64,000 nucleotides of DNA, taken from contig NC_080417.1 in assembly GCF_029873635.1 (NCBI RefSeq), positions 33,778,214 to 33,842,213 of the forward strand, given 5' to 3'. Under the pieces are notes generated by a model. The model had not been told where the DNA came from. It searched no databases and saw only the letters and a list, made by a program, of their open reading frames with translations. Shown one piece after another: positions 46,891-59,454 of the stretch. The stretch is from Malania oleifera (Eukaryota; Streptophyta; Magnoliopsida; Santalales; Ximeniaceae). Both the position numbers and the translations under genes were made by a program. Positions within the stretch are counted from its first letter, which is position 1, and every line of letters starts with the position of its first letter.

Positions 46891-48709
46891 CAAATTTTGG
46901 TTTTAAACAAAATCATACGCTCTTAAGTCTTTCTTTCACATATTTTAACAATGTGTATGCAATTCTTCTTGAGAGCAACTACCATGTGTGAGAATGGTAG
47001 ATTGCTGAACTAGTTTGTGGCTTTGTTCTTAATCTGTGCAGAATAAATTATCAAACAAATAATGGTTGTTTTGAGGAGCTGCAAAAGATCAAGTGATGAA
47101 AGCTGCCAATTTAATTGAAGTGAATTGTATAGTGTCTTTAAGATCATTAAAATTTATGTTGGAGGATTTAGGTCCAAATATTGGGAAGAGAAGAAATGTG
47201 TATGAGAGGGAGATGGGTATGGTCCAATATGAACGTTCAATTAACAAAACAAGAAAAAAAAGGTGAATCGTCTACTGATCAATTGCAGATTAGATAGCTT
47301 CGATACTCATCAAGTAATGAACTGTGAGATCCATCTTTCCCTGAATGTTTTTGAAACAATAATAATCATGACTTTTAACATGTTACCTGCATTTCGATTA
47401 GTTTTGAAGATTTTGCTTTGTCGTAGACTCCTCCTCTTTTGTTCTTGAGTGCACATTCTGCTTTGTTCTCCCAAAATAATTTGCCACATTACAATTATTT
47501 TATCACATTCTGCTCTGTTCTTCCTAAATTTTACAACACATCGCAAGAATATCTACTAATTTTGAAGATTGTGTTGTGTGCACATTCTGCATTTCTGCTA
47601 TGTTCTTCCTAATATTCTAATGAGTTACTGAGTATTTCAATTAATTTTGAAGATTGAGTCAAGTCATATGACTCCTACCGCCACCAGCCCAGCTCAATAC
47701 TTGGTTACTTTTTTTCTTTTTAGATATAAAATTAATGAAGAAAATGGTTGAATATCTCTAATACCTTTGGTGATTTACAAATTGTGCAAAAAATTCATTT
47801 TTTACAACCAATAGGGGAAAAAAATGACATTTTGACTTCCATAAAAGAGACACATTGTAACTAATAATAATTTTTTTTTTCTTTGGCCGGTTTCTCTCCA
47901 ATAGTTGGTAGTTGGGATTAGTTGTAGATTTAGATCTACCAACATACAAATTTTTAATGGTGCGAATACATTTATCTAATTAATGTACTAAATTAATTAG
48001 AAATGTTACATAGGTATTGGCTAGAGTGTCAATTCATATGGGTCAAGATTCAAGTCATTAAAATCATGTGTTTTTTTCATTAATAACATGAATTGAAAAA
48101 ATAACCATGGTATAATGAAGTGGAGCCATTGTTGGTAAAATTAAGACCTAGCTTCTCTATTATTATGAGATACAACACTAATTATGAGGGTGCATGTATC
48201 TAAGTTTGGTAATTTTGGAACTAAGCAAAGAATCTGCTCCTCATAATCTTTGCCGTTCATCTTAATCTTTACATTTTTGGCAATCTCTATCATTCGAAGT
48301 AATGCATTGTTACCAATTATAACCTGAAGATTTTCTAATTCTCAAGTCACTTTTGGAAATCTAATTCTTGTGCAAGATCACGTATTGATAAGAGCTGTAC
48401 ATTCTATCTTAATGATAGAAATGTTGTACCTCCCTTTCTTCGATTTTGGCACTCAAAATGGATGATCTCATATATGTTATATGGGATTGGTTTTCTTCCT
48501 CATTTGCATAGATAGGGATCCTTATGGTTCTCTGGTCAACTATCCTTTCCTTTTAGGGTTTACTTATAGCAAAATTAGATTGACAATGCATACTTTGTGA
48601 GGAGACAATCAGTGTGTTGACTTAATAGCAAAACTTAGTTTAAAATTGGAGTATTAGATAAGTTAACATCTTCAATTTTCTTAGAATATTTACTTTTATT
48701 ATATGTTTA
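46891..48709. other. Intergenic region
   Basis: This stretch shows no convincing gene. It holds three imperfect direct copies of GCACATTCTGC followed by a TGTTCTTCC-like block (about 47450, 47508 and 47578) with repeated AATTTTGAAGATTG. A segment near 48098-48160 (GAGCCATTG with AAGACC) recurs near 49855-49920. Confidence 0.5.
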
Positions 48710-49690
48710 GAAGTTTAGATTTCAAATTTGTGTGGATTTGAACCAGATGTAATACAAAGTTATATTAAATTTTATTTAAATTTATACAAATTTAAATTCA
48801 AGACCCAAAATATATATTCATGAGAAAGACATGAAAATTTTGAAATTTTTGAAAAAAGTCCATGTCTTTTCATGAAACCTAAGTGGGGCTATTTAAAAAT
48901 ATTTGAAAACCGATTCGATTCACAAACCAGATCTGAACTAAGCCAAAATTTTGGTTAACCGATTTTTTTGATTAAGTTTTGGTTCAATTCTTTTTTTACG
49001 GGTTTTGGATATCAATCCGGTCTCAATTTTCATGTTTATGAACCAATGGTTACCTAAACAGTATCAATATATGTATTTACTTGCAACATGTATTATTTAT
49101 ATTATAACATGCACAAATATTTCTTTTGGGTGATTAATTTATATAAATAAAACACAGTGCACACAGTAAATTAAAACCTTAGTAAAATGTCTAATTTTTC
49201 AATAAAAAAAAGTATAATGGTTTAAAATTTGGTTTGGTTTGAATAATTGAACCAAATCATCGGTTAATTGGACCATCAATTTGACCAAATGGTCGATTAA
49301 TCAGACCATCAATTAACCAAAGGGTTTGGATAAGTTTCGATTTTTTTTTTTAAGGATTTAAGGTAGAAGTTAAGTTAGGGAAACATAAGCACAAGCATTA
49401 TGAATGCTATATATTGAAATACCTAGATGGCACAAGTTACTAATAAAAGAAAGAATGTCCTGCAAAAGCAAAAACCATATCCAACACAACTCTTAATGTA
49501 CCTCTATATGTTCAACAAGTTGGGATGGTAATGCTACAAAAAGCACAAAGAAAGTGCAATTACAGCAATTAAGACTTGCATAGATAATGAATGTAGAGAA
49601 GAAGGTTATTATAATTAATCATTTTTTATTATTAGGTGTGAAAATAATTTTTTTTTTTTTTTATAGTTTTGAAAGAATTATAAGAACATG
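48710..49690 (+). repeat. Unclassified noncoding repeat, copy A (with fold-back at its left)
   Basis: The fold-back at 48710-48825 is followed by about 860 bp that recurs, in the same order and orientation, at 56085-56700 and 62400-64000. Shared blocks include GAAAATTTTGAAAAAGT, ATATTTGAAAACCGATTCGATTC, GGTTAACCGATT, CACAAGTTACTAA with GAATGTCCT, and GATAATGAATGTAGAGA. No coding similarity or long open frame is seen. Confidence 0.7.
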
Positions 49691-50233
49691 TTTTTCAACA
49701 TAACATGTTTTATAATCTTTTTTTATGTACTAGAAATATTCAAGTGATTAATAACATGTTTTTCCATTAATAACATAATATAGTTTTACAAATTTTTTAC
49801 TTTCCATTTTTATCCGGACCAATTTATGGACAAGAAATATAAGCGGATATCAATTGAAGAATAACCGTAGTATAAACAAGAGGAGCCATTGATTGTTAAA
49901 CTAAGACCCTTACTTGTTTCAGTGTCTTATTAAAGATAAAACGTAATATGACATTATATTGATTCTGTTCAAATTTATACAAATTCAAACTTAAAATCCT
50001 GACTATATTTCTTTAGTTAGGCTTGAACACAAAAAATGAATGAAGTTAAAAGAACAATCCCTGAGTCATACGAGGTCAATCCTTACTCTTAGTACTTTTC
50101 CCGACCACCTAGTTCTAGTAATTTTAGAATGCTAAAGAATGAGTTTTTTTTTTTTTTTTTTTAATTTTTTGAAGGGGAAAAAAAAAGAATGAAACAAAAC
50201 TCCCCAAGACAAACTAGATACTTAATAAAGAGA

Positions 50234-50235
<2 letters not shown>

Positions 50236-50276
<41 letters not shown>
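50236..50276 (+). repeat. (AT)n microsatellite
   Basis: A perfect AT dinucleotide run about 40 bp before the Copia element at 50316. Confidence 0.95.
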
Positions 50277-50279
<3 letters not shown>

Positions 50280-50315
50280 CTTCAAATCATGACAGAATCT
50301 GAATATATAAATTTC

Positions 50316-53300
50316 TGTTGGGAAAATATAATATATGAACTAATTCCCACAAGTAAATCAATAGAGTAATGCAAACAATAAAAAAATTGAGACACAAGAA
50401 ATTTAACGTGGTTCTCTCAAATGTTGAGGTACGTCCACGGGACACGGCAGTCCAAATCTACTATTACCAAATATGTTGTACAAAGTGGATACAAAACGCA
50501 TAAGCCTTACAAATACACAAGAGTGTATAAAAAAATATAATAAGATGGAAAGCTCTCACCAAATATTCTGAACAAAACTCCAAAGAACCAACCAAAAGAC
50601 CACAATAAAAGAAATCCCAATATGCTGTAAATAATATGCAGCTGGAGACACACGAAGAAGAAGCAGCAGTAGCTTGTTGCAATGAAGAAGATGACCAGCG
50701 CTGGTGCGTGTCCGTGTTGCAGGTGCTGGCTGCAGGCGCTGGTAGCTACAAGTGCTGGGAGCTGGGTAAGGTTTTTTTGTGAGTGGAAACAGAATTAATG
50801 AAAAAAGGGGAGAGACGACAGCTTGCTGGAAAAATGGAGCCAAAAAGTAAAAAGGAGATGAAGGGGCTGTTGTAACTGCGCGTGAGGCTTGGGCTGGAAG
50901 CTCAAGAACAGCTCCACTTTTTTGCTTTTACAGGGAATCCAACAAACATTAAAGAGTGGTGTAGCTTTCAAGCCAAGGGCCCCATAAGGAGGGACACCCA
51001 ACAAATCTCCCCCTCCTGAGTTATGGGGACGACTCTACCAATCCGGCTAAAACTCTACACTTCACATGTTTGTCCATTGACAATGTTTTAGTCATCATAT
51101 CCGAATCATTATCATCAGTATGAAATTTGTCAAGCTGCAATAATTTCTTATCTAACACATCCCAAATCCAATGATATCTAACATCAATATGTTTTGACTT
51201 TGAATGGAAGATAGAATTCTTACTTAAATGAATTGCACTTTGGCTATCACAATAAAGAACATACCTTCCTGTTCCATGCACAACTCTTTTAAGAATCTCT
51301 TTAACCAAAGCAATTCTTTGCAAGCTTCCGTAATGGCAATAAACTCTGCTTCCGTAGTAGATAGAGCAACAAATTTCTGTAATTTAGATTGCCATGCCAC
51401 AGCTCCCCCTGCAAAAGTCATCAAATAACCCGAAGTGGATTTTCTAGAATCAACATCACCGACCATGTCGGCATCCGTGAATCCATGGAGCATAGATTTA
51501 CCATTTCCAAAGCACAAGCACGCCTTTGAAGTGCCTCTAAGGTATCGGAGAATCCATTTTACTGCTAACCAATGCTCCTTTCTTGGATTTGAGAGAAACC
51601 GACTAACAACTCCAACAGTATAAGTTAAATCCAGTCTCGTGCAAACCATTGCATACATTAAGGAACCAACGGCCGAAGCATGAGGAATTTTCTTCATCTT
51701 TTCCTTGTCTTTTTCACTTGTAGGACTTTGTTTTGAACTAAACTTGAAGTGACTAGCAAGTGGGCAACCAACGGGTTTTGCTTTATCTATATTGAACTTC
51801 TCAAGCACTTTTTCAATGTAACTTTCTTGAGACAACCAAATTTGCCCTTTTTCGCGATCATGAACAATTCTCATGCCAAGAATTTGTTTTGCTGGTCCCA
51901 AGTCTTTCATAGCAAAAGACTTGCTCAACTCCAGCTTCAATTTGTCAATCTTGGAGAAGTCTTGTCCTACAATGATCATATCGTCAACATAGAGTAAGAG
52001 AATAATATAAGTGCCATCTGAAATTTTTTTCACAAACACACAATCATCCGAAGAGGTTTTTGAGTAACCATGATCAATCATGAAAGAATCAAATTTCTTG
52101 TACCATCTCTGTGGTGCTTGCTTTAACCCAACAAACTTTTCTTTAATTTGCACACTAAATTATCTTTCCCTTTTTGTTTGAAGCCTTTCGGTTATTCCAT
52201 ATAAATTTCATTTTCAAGTCACCATGTAAGAAAGCGGTTTTCACATCTAGTTGCTTAACTTCTAAATTCAAGTATGCTACCATGCCAAGAACAACCCGAA
52301 TAGATGACATCTTTACAACCAGTGAGAATATTTCATCAAAGTCAATTCCCTTTTTTTGACCAAAGCCTTTTACTACAAGCCTAGCCTTGTATCGAAGATT
52401 CTTTCCATCATTTTTCAGCCTAAACACCCATTTATTTTTCAAAACTTTCTTTCCAGGAGGAAGTTTAACCAAATCATAAGTGTGATTGTCAACTATGGAA
52501 TTCATTTCCTCTTGTATAGCCTCCATCCATTCAACTTTATTTTCATGGTTCATGGCTTCTTGATAGCTTTCGGGTTCCCCTTGATCTGTTAGAGTAACAT
52601 AGTCACTTGATCGATATTTAGATGAAGGTCTTGGGTCTCTTGAAGACCTTTTTAATTGAGCTTGCTCTTGAACTTGTTGCTCCCCCTCATTTTCATCTTC
52701 AACATCATTAGGAATTTCATCATTTCCAACATTTTCAAGAGGTGGAAGAACATCTTCCATATTTTCATTGTGTGCCAAAGGTGGAGAAGGTAAGTCTAAG
52801 TCAACAAAATCACTCCCATTAGATTGTGTTTGCTCAACTATGCCAAAATCTTCAATTGTTTGATCTTCAAAAAATACAACATCTCGGCTTCTAACAATTT
52901 TCTTGTCAATCGGATCCCACAATCCGTATCCAAATTCATCAAGCCCATAGCCAAGAAAAATACATTGCATTGTCTTGTCATCAAGTTTGGATCTTTCATC
53001 TTTTGGAATGTGAACAAATACACGACAACTAAATACTTTCAAGTGATCATAAGTAACATCCTTACCTTTCCAATTTTTTTCAGGAACTTCACCAAGTAAA
53101 GGAGTTGAAGGAGACAAATTAATCAAGTCCACCACCGTCCTCATTGCTTCACCCTAAAATGATTTTGGCAACTTTGCTTGAGAGAGCATACATCTCATTC
53201 TCTCCAGTATAGAGCGGTTCATCCTTTCAGCAATACCATTTTGTTGAGGGGTTTTCTTAACGGTCTTTTGATGTCTAATTCCTTGGCTGTAACAATGTGC

Positions 53301-55716
53301 ATAAAATGGGCCAATGTACTCTCCACCATTATCCGAACGCACACATTTCACCTTCTTTCCAGTCTCTCTTTCAACTTTAACCTGAAAATGCTTAAACACA
53401 TCTAAGACTTGATCTTTAGTCTTCAAAGTGTAAGCCCAAACTTTTTTGAACAATCATTAATAAAGGTAACAAAATAAAGTGCACCACCATGAGATTTAAC
53501 TTTCAAGGGACCACATACATCTGAATGTATCAGATCTAAAACATTAAATTTTTTAGTAACAAACTTGGGACGAAAAAGAGCTCTATGTTGCTTACCGGCC
53601 AAACAATGAACACAAGTTTTAAGAGAGGTACCCTTCATCCCGGGTAGGAGCTTCTTTTTGAACAAAAATTGCATTCCTTTTTCACTCATGTGCCCAAGCT
53701 GCTTATGCCACAAATCGGTGGAAAAGTGACTTTCAATTGCATTCACAACACCATTACCAATTTTACCTTGCATCATATAAAGTGTACCGGTTTTCTTTCC
53801 TTTAGCCACCACCAAATTACCCTTTGTGAGCTTCCATTTTCCATCACCAAAATGGTTGTCAAAGCCTTCATCATCAAGCTTTTCGGTAGATATCAAATTT
53901 AGTCGAATATCGGGTACATGTCTCACATCTTTGAGTACCAACTTACATCCCAAATTTGTTTCCAAACAAACATTTCCAATGCCAACAATTTTTGATAAAC
54001 CTTCATTTCTCATCTGAACACTTCATAATTTCCTTTGGAATAAAAAGTGAAGAAATCTCCCTGAGAAGTGACATGGAATGACGCACCGGAATCAATAACC
54101 CAATCAGTCTCTTGACTTATCAAATTAATGCAGCTTTCATCACAAATAACCATGAGATCACTATCAGATGCAACTGAAGTTGTGTCTTCATGTTTTTTCT
54201 CAAAATTTTTCTCTTTGTTTTGGTCCTTAAATTTCAATTTTCTACACTCCTACTTCATATGCCCCTTTTTATGACAATAGTGGCACTCAATATCTTTTTT
54301 CGAAACTGAACTGGACCGACCTCTTGATTTATCATTACGGTAAGAATATTTGCTTTTACTTTTGCCTCTCCCCCAGTTTTCTGTCACAAGTGCCTCTGAA
54401 TGAGAATGACCAACTGATTTTCTTCTGATTTCTTCATTCAACAAGCTGCTAGTTACTTGGTTCATAGTAACAATTCCATCGGGAGTCGAATTACTAACAG
54501 TCACAACCAAAGTCTCCCAACTTTCCGGTAAAGAGCTAAGAAGCATTAAGGCCTGCAATTCATCATCAAAAACTATTTTCATAATAGCAAGCTCATTGAT
54601 AATATTTTTCATCTCATTCAAATGCTCAGTAATAAGACCACCATTTTTATATTTCAAATTCACCAATTTTCGGAAAAGAAAAGCTTTATTTGTAGCCGAC
54701 TTTCTATCATAAAGACCCTCCAGTTTTTTCCACAATTCATGTGCCAAAGTTTCGGTAGAAACATGATGAAAAACACTATCATCAATCCATTGCCGGATAA
54801 CACCAACGGTTTTCCTATTAAGCCTATTCCACTCATCATCACTCATGTCTTTAGGCTTTCGGCTATCACCCTCAATAGGCCCATCCAAATTTTTGCAAAA
54901 TAAAATATCTTACATTTTTGTTTTCCAAATTACCCAATTGCTTCCATTGAAGCTAATTATACGACCAACATTACCATCCATGATTTACACAACTTTAATG
55001 CGTACAAATAACACAGCTCTGATACCACTTGTTAGGAAAATATAATAGATGAACTAATTCCCACAAGTAAATCAATGGAGTAATGCAAACAATAAAAAAA
55101 TTGAGACACAAGAAATTTAACGTGGTTCCCTCAAATGTTGAGGTACGTCCACGGGGCACGGCAGTCCAAATCCACTATCACCAAATATGTTGTACAAAGT
55201 GGATACAAAAGGCATAAACCTTACAAATACACAAGAGTGTATAAACAAATGTAGTAAGATGGAAAGCTCTCACCAAATATTCTGAACAAAGCTCCAAAGT
55301 ACCAACCAAAAGACCACAATAAAAGAAATCCCAATATGCTGTAAATAATATGCTGCTGGAGACACACGAAGAAGAAGCAGCAGTAGCTTGCTGCAATGAA
55401 GAAGATGACCAGCGTTGGTGCGTGGCGTGCTGCAGGTGCTGGCTGCAGGCGCTGGTAGCTGCAAGTGCTGGGAGTTGGGTAAGGTTTTTTTGTGAGTGGA
55501 AACAAAATGAATGAAAAAATGGGAGAGACGGCAGCTTGCTGGAAAAATGGAGCCAAAAAGTAAAAAGGAGATGAAGGGGCTGTTGTAACTGAGGGTGAGG
55601 CTTAGGCTGGAAGCTCAAGAACAGCTCTACTTTTTTACTTTTACAAGGAATCCAACAAACATTAAAGAGTGGTGCAGTTTTCAAGCCAAGGGCCCCACAT
55701 GGAGGGACACTCAACA
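50316..55716 (-). mobile_element. Copia LTR retrotransposon, minus strand, nearly complete
   Basis: The LTRs are 50316-51003 and 55030-55716, about 687 bp each, running TGTTGG/TGTTAG to CAACA. Flanks ATTTC and ATTTG look like a 5-bp target duplication with one change. On the minus strand the parts are: primer-binding site AAGTGGTATCAGAGC (about 55029-55015), gag with a CCHC knuckle (54981 to about 54250), protease with DSGA (about 54237-54010), integrase with HHCC zinc and DDE core (54013 to about 53150), reverse transcriptase with YVDD (about 52400-51500), RNase H (to about 51020), then a purine tract TCAGGAGGGGGA at about 51019-51008. By eye the LTRs differ at about 35-40 positions (about 5%), or roughly two million years at the rice rate of 1.3e-8. 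It looks nearly whole in layout but is broken, with a handful of breaks. Confidence 0.92.
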
Positions 55717-56084
55717 ATTTGTATTGAGTACATCAGCCTTGAACCTATATAAGGCTTTGATTTAAGATACGAAACCTTGAATCTAATTAGCAATGACGAA
55801 ATTTTGGTGACTTTCAAGTCATTCTAGAGCCCATATCAATGCCTATTGTTAATTAGGCGTTTGAATTTTTGTGCCTATTTATCTAGAAAAAAAAATTAAG
55901 AGAATTGAGGAAAGACCTTTCCTCCAATAATTGATTGGATTTTGAAAAGGACTCAAATACTTTACCCTATATATATATATAAAAGGCAATTTTCATTGTG
56001 AACAGAACGAGGCAAGTAATGATCAACATGGCCATGCTGGTCGCTTTTAATGTTGTAGAGTTGTCAACACTCAATTTGTAATCT
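55717..56084. other. Intergenic segment
   Basis: AT-rich sequence between the Copia element and repeat copy B. It contains a short TA run near 55970-55980. I see no gene or element in it. Confidence 0.5.
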
Positions 56085-56753
56085 ATAAACAATTTAGTGT
56101 AATTCTTCATTTGCTTAGACAACCTTTGATAGTTATTTGCTCAAAAATGTGAAATGCAGATTATTTCATAGCTTTAATTTTAAAAATTTTATAAACCTTT
56201 CTTCACATTTGATTTCTGAATATTTGTTCTCCCTCCCCATGCTTGACTTTTTGCTAAATATTTAAGAAACTTTTAGTTTTTTTTTTGTCAAATCTTAAGA
56301 AAGACGTACAGAAATTTTAGAAGTTTTGAAAATGTTCATATTTTTTTTCATGAACGTAGGTAGGATTGTTAAAAAAAAAATTTTAAAACTAGTTGAATTC
56401 GAAAATACTATCCGAATTGAATTGAAATTTCGATTAACTGATTTGTTCGATTCTAGTTTGGTTTAGTTTTGTACGGTTTTCAGTTTCGATTTTTATGTTC
56501 ATGAAATGATGCTTATCTGAACTGAACAGGTATATGTATTTATTTATAATATCTATTATTTTAATTCTACATTATGATGACACAAGTTACTAAAAAAGAA
56601 TGTCCTCTAAGATTAAAAATTATATGCAAGACACCTCTTCTACCTCTAAATGTTCTTAACGTGTTAATGAGTTATTATTGTTAGGTAATATATAATATCT
56701 TATATATTTAAGTAGCGGCATTTTAGTCTTTGTATCATTATTAAGGTTAGATT
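56085..56753 (+). repeat. Unclassified noncoding repeat, copy B
   Basis: This is colinear with 62405-62960 and with 48830-49500. It has the same TTCTTCATTTGC(T/C)TA(A)GACAACCTTTG start, TTAAGAAA(G/T)AC(G/C) middle, CGAATTGAATTGAAAT and GGTTTAGTTTTG region, then ACAAGTTACTAA with GAATGTCCT. It is shorter than copies A and C and ends close to the left duplication of the Mutator-like element. Confidence 0.65.
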
Positions 56754-56762
56754 TATTAATTA

Positions 56763-58496
56763 GGAGTTTTTTCCCCTTTTATCTTTTTTTAAAAAAAATA
56801 TATTAAATAATACCTTTTCTGAGAAAATATTTCTCGGAATAACTCTGACGTAATCTCACTATTTGTCACGTGTCATTTTCATAAAAAAAATTATTTAATA
56901 TATATTTTAAAAATAATAAATCGGAAAATAAATTATTCTGCGTAATATAATTTATTTCCCGATTTATCATTTTAAATAAAAATATATTAAAAGAATTTAT
57001 TGTATAATAAATTGAAAATTTGAACTTTATTTTAAATTACCAATTTTAATTGTGCCTAAAATTAATATATATATATATTGACACAACAAATATTATTTAG
57101 AGTTTGACACAACAAATATTATTGACACAACATATATATGCACTGACAGTTTTTTAAAGAGACAGAAAATATAATGTTCAAAAATATTATTTATTTTAAA
57201 AAAATGTTTAAAAATAATAATATATATTTAGAGTTTGAAATTTAAATTATGAATATGATTTTTATGTATTTGTACAAAAAATAAATATTTTTTTATAATT
57301 TTAGCCAAATTTAAATTTGACTCTCGAATTCAAATTCCCAAATATAATTTTTATTTTAATTATTAACTGATTTTTTATGATCGATGAATAGAAAAATCAA
57401 AGTAAAAAATTGATTCTTTTTAAAAGACAAAAAAAAAAGTGTGTTGGTTTTTTTGAGGTTAAATATTCTTAAGTCAAAGATTTGTGTAATTAATGTATTT
57501 ATTTGTGGATTCTAATTATGTGGGATACTCTTTCTAAGACTACTTCTTAGGTGTTTCCACTTATTATTTTGTTCAATTAATAAAAAAAAAAATGAGAGAA
57601 GATTAATATATGATAATTATGTATACATTTATTATTCAAAGTAAAGATGAATTATCTTTATTATAAGAGATGAGAAAAAAAAATGTTAAAGACTCGCTTA
57701 GTTGTGGAAGATATTTTTTATTTTCTAATATTTAAATTTTAAAAAGTTATAAAAATTTAGCTTTTTTTTTAAAAATATTTTGAAAAGGTATAAAATTGGG
57801 TGTAAATACCCAGAAAATATAATAAATAAAAGAAATTGGAAAAAATATATTTTCGGCTGAGAAAGGAGAAAAATAGGCGATGATTTTCTGGAGAGGAGAG
57901 AAAACCGGTGACGATTTTGGGGATTTGTCGCGGGACGGTAAATAAAAATCATTTCAAACTCTAAATAATTCTCTTTACATTTTGTTAATTTATTATTTAT
58001 TAAATATAATTCTGCCTAATTATCAACAAGACATTCAAATTAGGATAATTTGTTACCAACTTTTAAAAATTAAATTGTGGTATCCAAAATAATATGTGAA
58101 TCGCTTTAATTAAAAATTTTAAATAGAAGATAGTATTTGAGATTTAGTGAAAAATATAAAAATATATATTTTAAAATTTTGAGATTTGTTCAAAATATAT
58201 ATATTTATCTTTATATTTAATATAAAAATATATATTTTAAAAAAATTATTCTGCGTAATAAATTCTTCTGCGTAATAAATCGGAAAATAATTTATTACGC
58301 AGAATAATTTATTTCCCAATTTATCATATTTTTAAAAAATATATTAAATAATATATTTTTTTATGGAAATGACACGTGGCAAATCTCGCTACTCTAAGTA
58401 GCGAGATTACGTCAGGGTTATTCCGGGAAATATTTTTCCTGAAAAGGTATTATTTAATATATTTTTTAAAAAAAAGAATAAAAGGGAAAAAAACTC
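56763..58496. mobile_element. Non-autonomous Mutator-like (MULE) DNA transposon
   Basis: An identical 10-bp sequence, TATTAATTAG, flanks it (56754-56763 and 58497-58506), in keeping with the 9-10 bp duplications of the Mutator superfamily. The ends are inverted repeats of about 250-290 bp: the left arm, about 56763-57010, pairs with the right arm, about 58496-58220. Shared blocks include GAGTTTTTT(T)CCC, ATATATTAAATAATACCTTTT, GACGTAATCTC, CACGTGTCATTT and TTATTCTGCGTAAT. The 1.2-kb centre has no transposase and no clear gene. A GC-richer patch at about 57835-57945 could be captured host DNA. The element is immobile without a partner transposase. The right arm has an extra hairpin, GCTACTCTAAGTAGC, at 58389-58403. 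Confidence 0.87.
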
Positions 58497-58554
58497 TATT
58501 AATTAGGTCTAATTGTGTTGAATGATGAAATTTTGGCTTGCTTGTGTGTAGCAA

Positions 58555-58555
<1 letters not shown>

Positions 58556-58592
<37 letters not shown>

Positions 58593-58608
58593 TCTGCAAT
58601 TGAATCTC

Positions 58609-58656
<48 letters not shown>
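58556..58656 (+). repeat. Compound (CT)n microsatellite
   Basis: Two long CT dinucleotide runs, about 58556-58590 and 58611-58656, are separated by a short unique stretch. The open frames across it are artefacts of the dinucleotide repeat. Confidence 0.95.
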
Positions 58657-58657
<1 letters not shown>

Positions 58658-58886
58658 ACATGGGATCATGAATGTTATCATGATATTAGAATAGTACATC
58701 TCCTTTGAGAAGCATCGGCAACTTTAGCTTGAGCTTCTACAGAGGCCAACTTGTCTTCCTCGAGAGTCTGTTTCTCTCCTTGCAACTTCGCCGCACTCTC
58801 TGCAACTTTGGTACATCCGCAGCTGCACTCGCAGCTGCACTTGTTGTTGCCAACGACAAGAAGAAACCCCTCTGCGAGTTTGTCAA

Positions 58887-59449
58887 TGTTAAATTGTAAA
58901 GTCTTTTTCAATCATTCAAAGTCTAACATAGGGGCTGTATTATTCATATGGTGGTTGTACTATTTATATAGTGGCTACACTATTCATTTGGTGGCTGCAC
59001 AAGTCTACAAAGGTGGCTACACTATTCATTTGGTGGTTGCACAAGTCTACAAAGGTGGCTACACTATTCATTTAGTGGCTGCACAAGTCTACAAAGGTGG
59101 CTACACTATTAATTTGACGGCTTTGAAAAAGAGGCTTACAAAACCCCTATAAATAGGGAAGTGGTGGTGAAGGAAGTTGTATCCATCCCAAGCATCTCCA
59201 ACTCCACCTTTAGAGAGAGATCAAGTACTCTCCTACAAAGTATTTCTGTTGTACCCCGTGTTTCTAGTTTCTCCTAATTTGAGAGAAGTTGTATCATTAT
59301 TTTTCATAGTGGATTCCTTCTACTCTTGCCCGTGGTTTTTCCCTCAATTTGTTTGGGGGTTTTTCACGTAAATCTTGGTGTCAATTCCTCTTTTCTAATT
59401 TCTTATTTTATCTGTGTGATACTGTTCCTACCCATTCAATTTTCTAACA
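58887..59449 (+). repeat. Copia-like solo LTR with internal 42-bp minisatellite
   Basis: It runs TGTTAAATTG to AATTTTCTAACA, with a perfect 5-bp duplication, GTCAA (58882-58886 and 59450-59454). A TATA-like CCCTATAAATAGG lies near 59143-59155, and the end has the CACGTAAATCTTG block seen in plant Copia LTRs. No internal region is present, so it is a solo LTR. It separates the upstream segment 58680-58886 from the Agenet fragment. Confidence 0.82.
58971..59113 (+). repeat. 42-bp minisatellite, about 3.5 copies
   Basis: Units start at 58971, 59013, 59055 and 59097 with GTGGCTACACTATT. The copies are nearly identical. They lie in the U3 part of the solo LTR upstream of its TATA-like box, where repeats often act as enhancers in Copia LTRs; that role is inference. 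Confidence 0.92.
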
Positions 59450-59454
59450 GTCAA

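Noticed and set aside
46891-48709. Short open frames in intergenic DNA
   Set aside because: No domain, codon pattern or splice structure supports a gene.
49930-50010. Another copy of the AT-rich fold-back family
   Set aside because: Only one arm is visible; not enough to call.
58499-58699. Minus-strand open frame rich in Arg-Glu repeats
   Set aside because: It reads a CT/GA dinucleotide run and has no non-repeat homology.
58678-58911. Cys-rich minus-strand frame (CSCECSCGC) as a metallothionein
   Set aside because: The Cys cluster is short and followed by an Ala/Glu/Lys-rich stretch unlike metallothioneins; the plus-strand reading is equally open. Coding status is unresolved.
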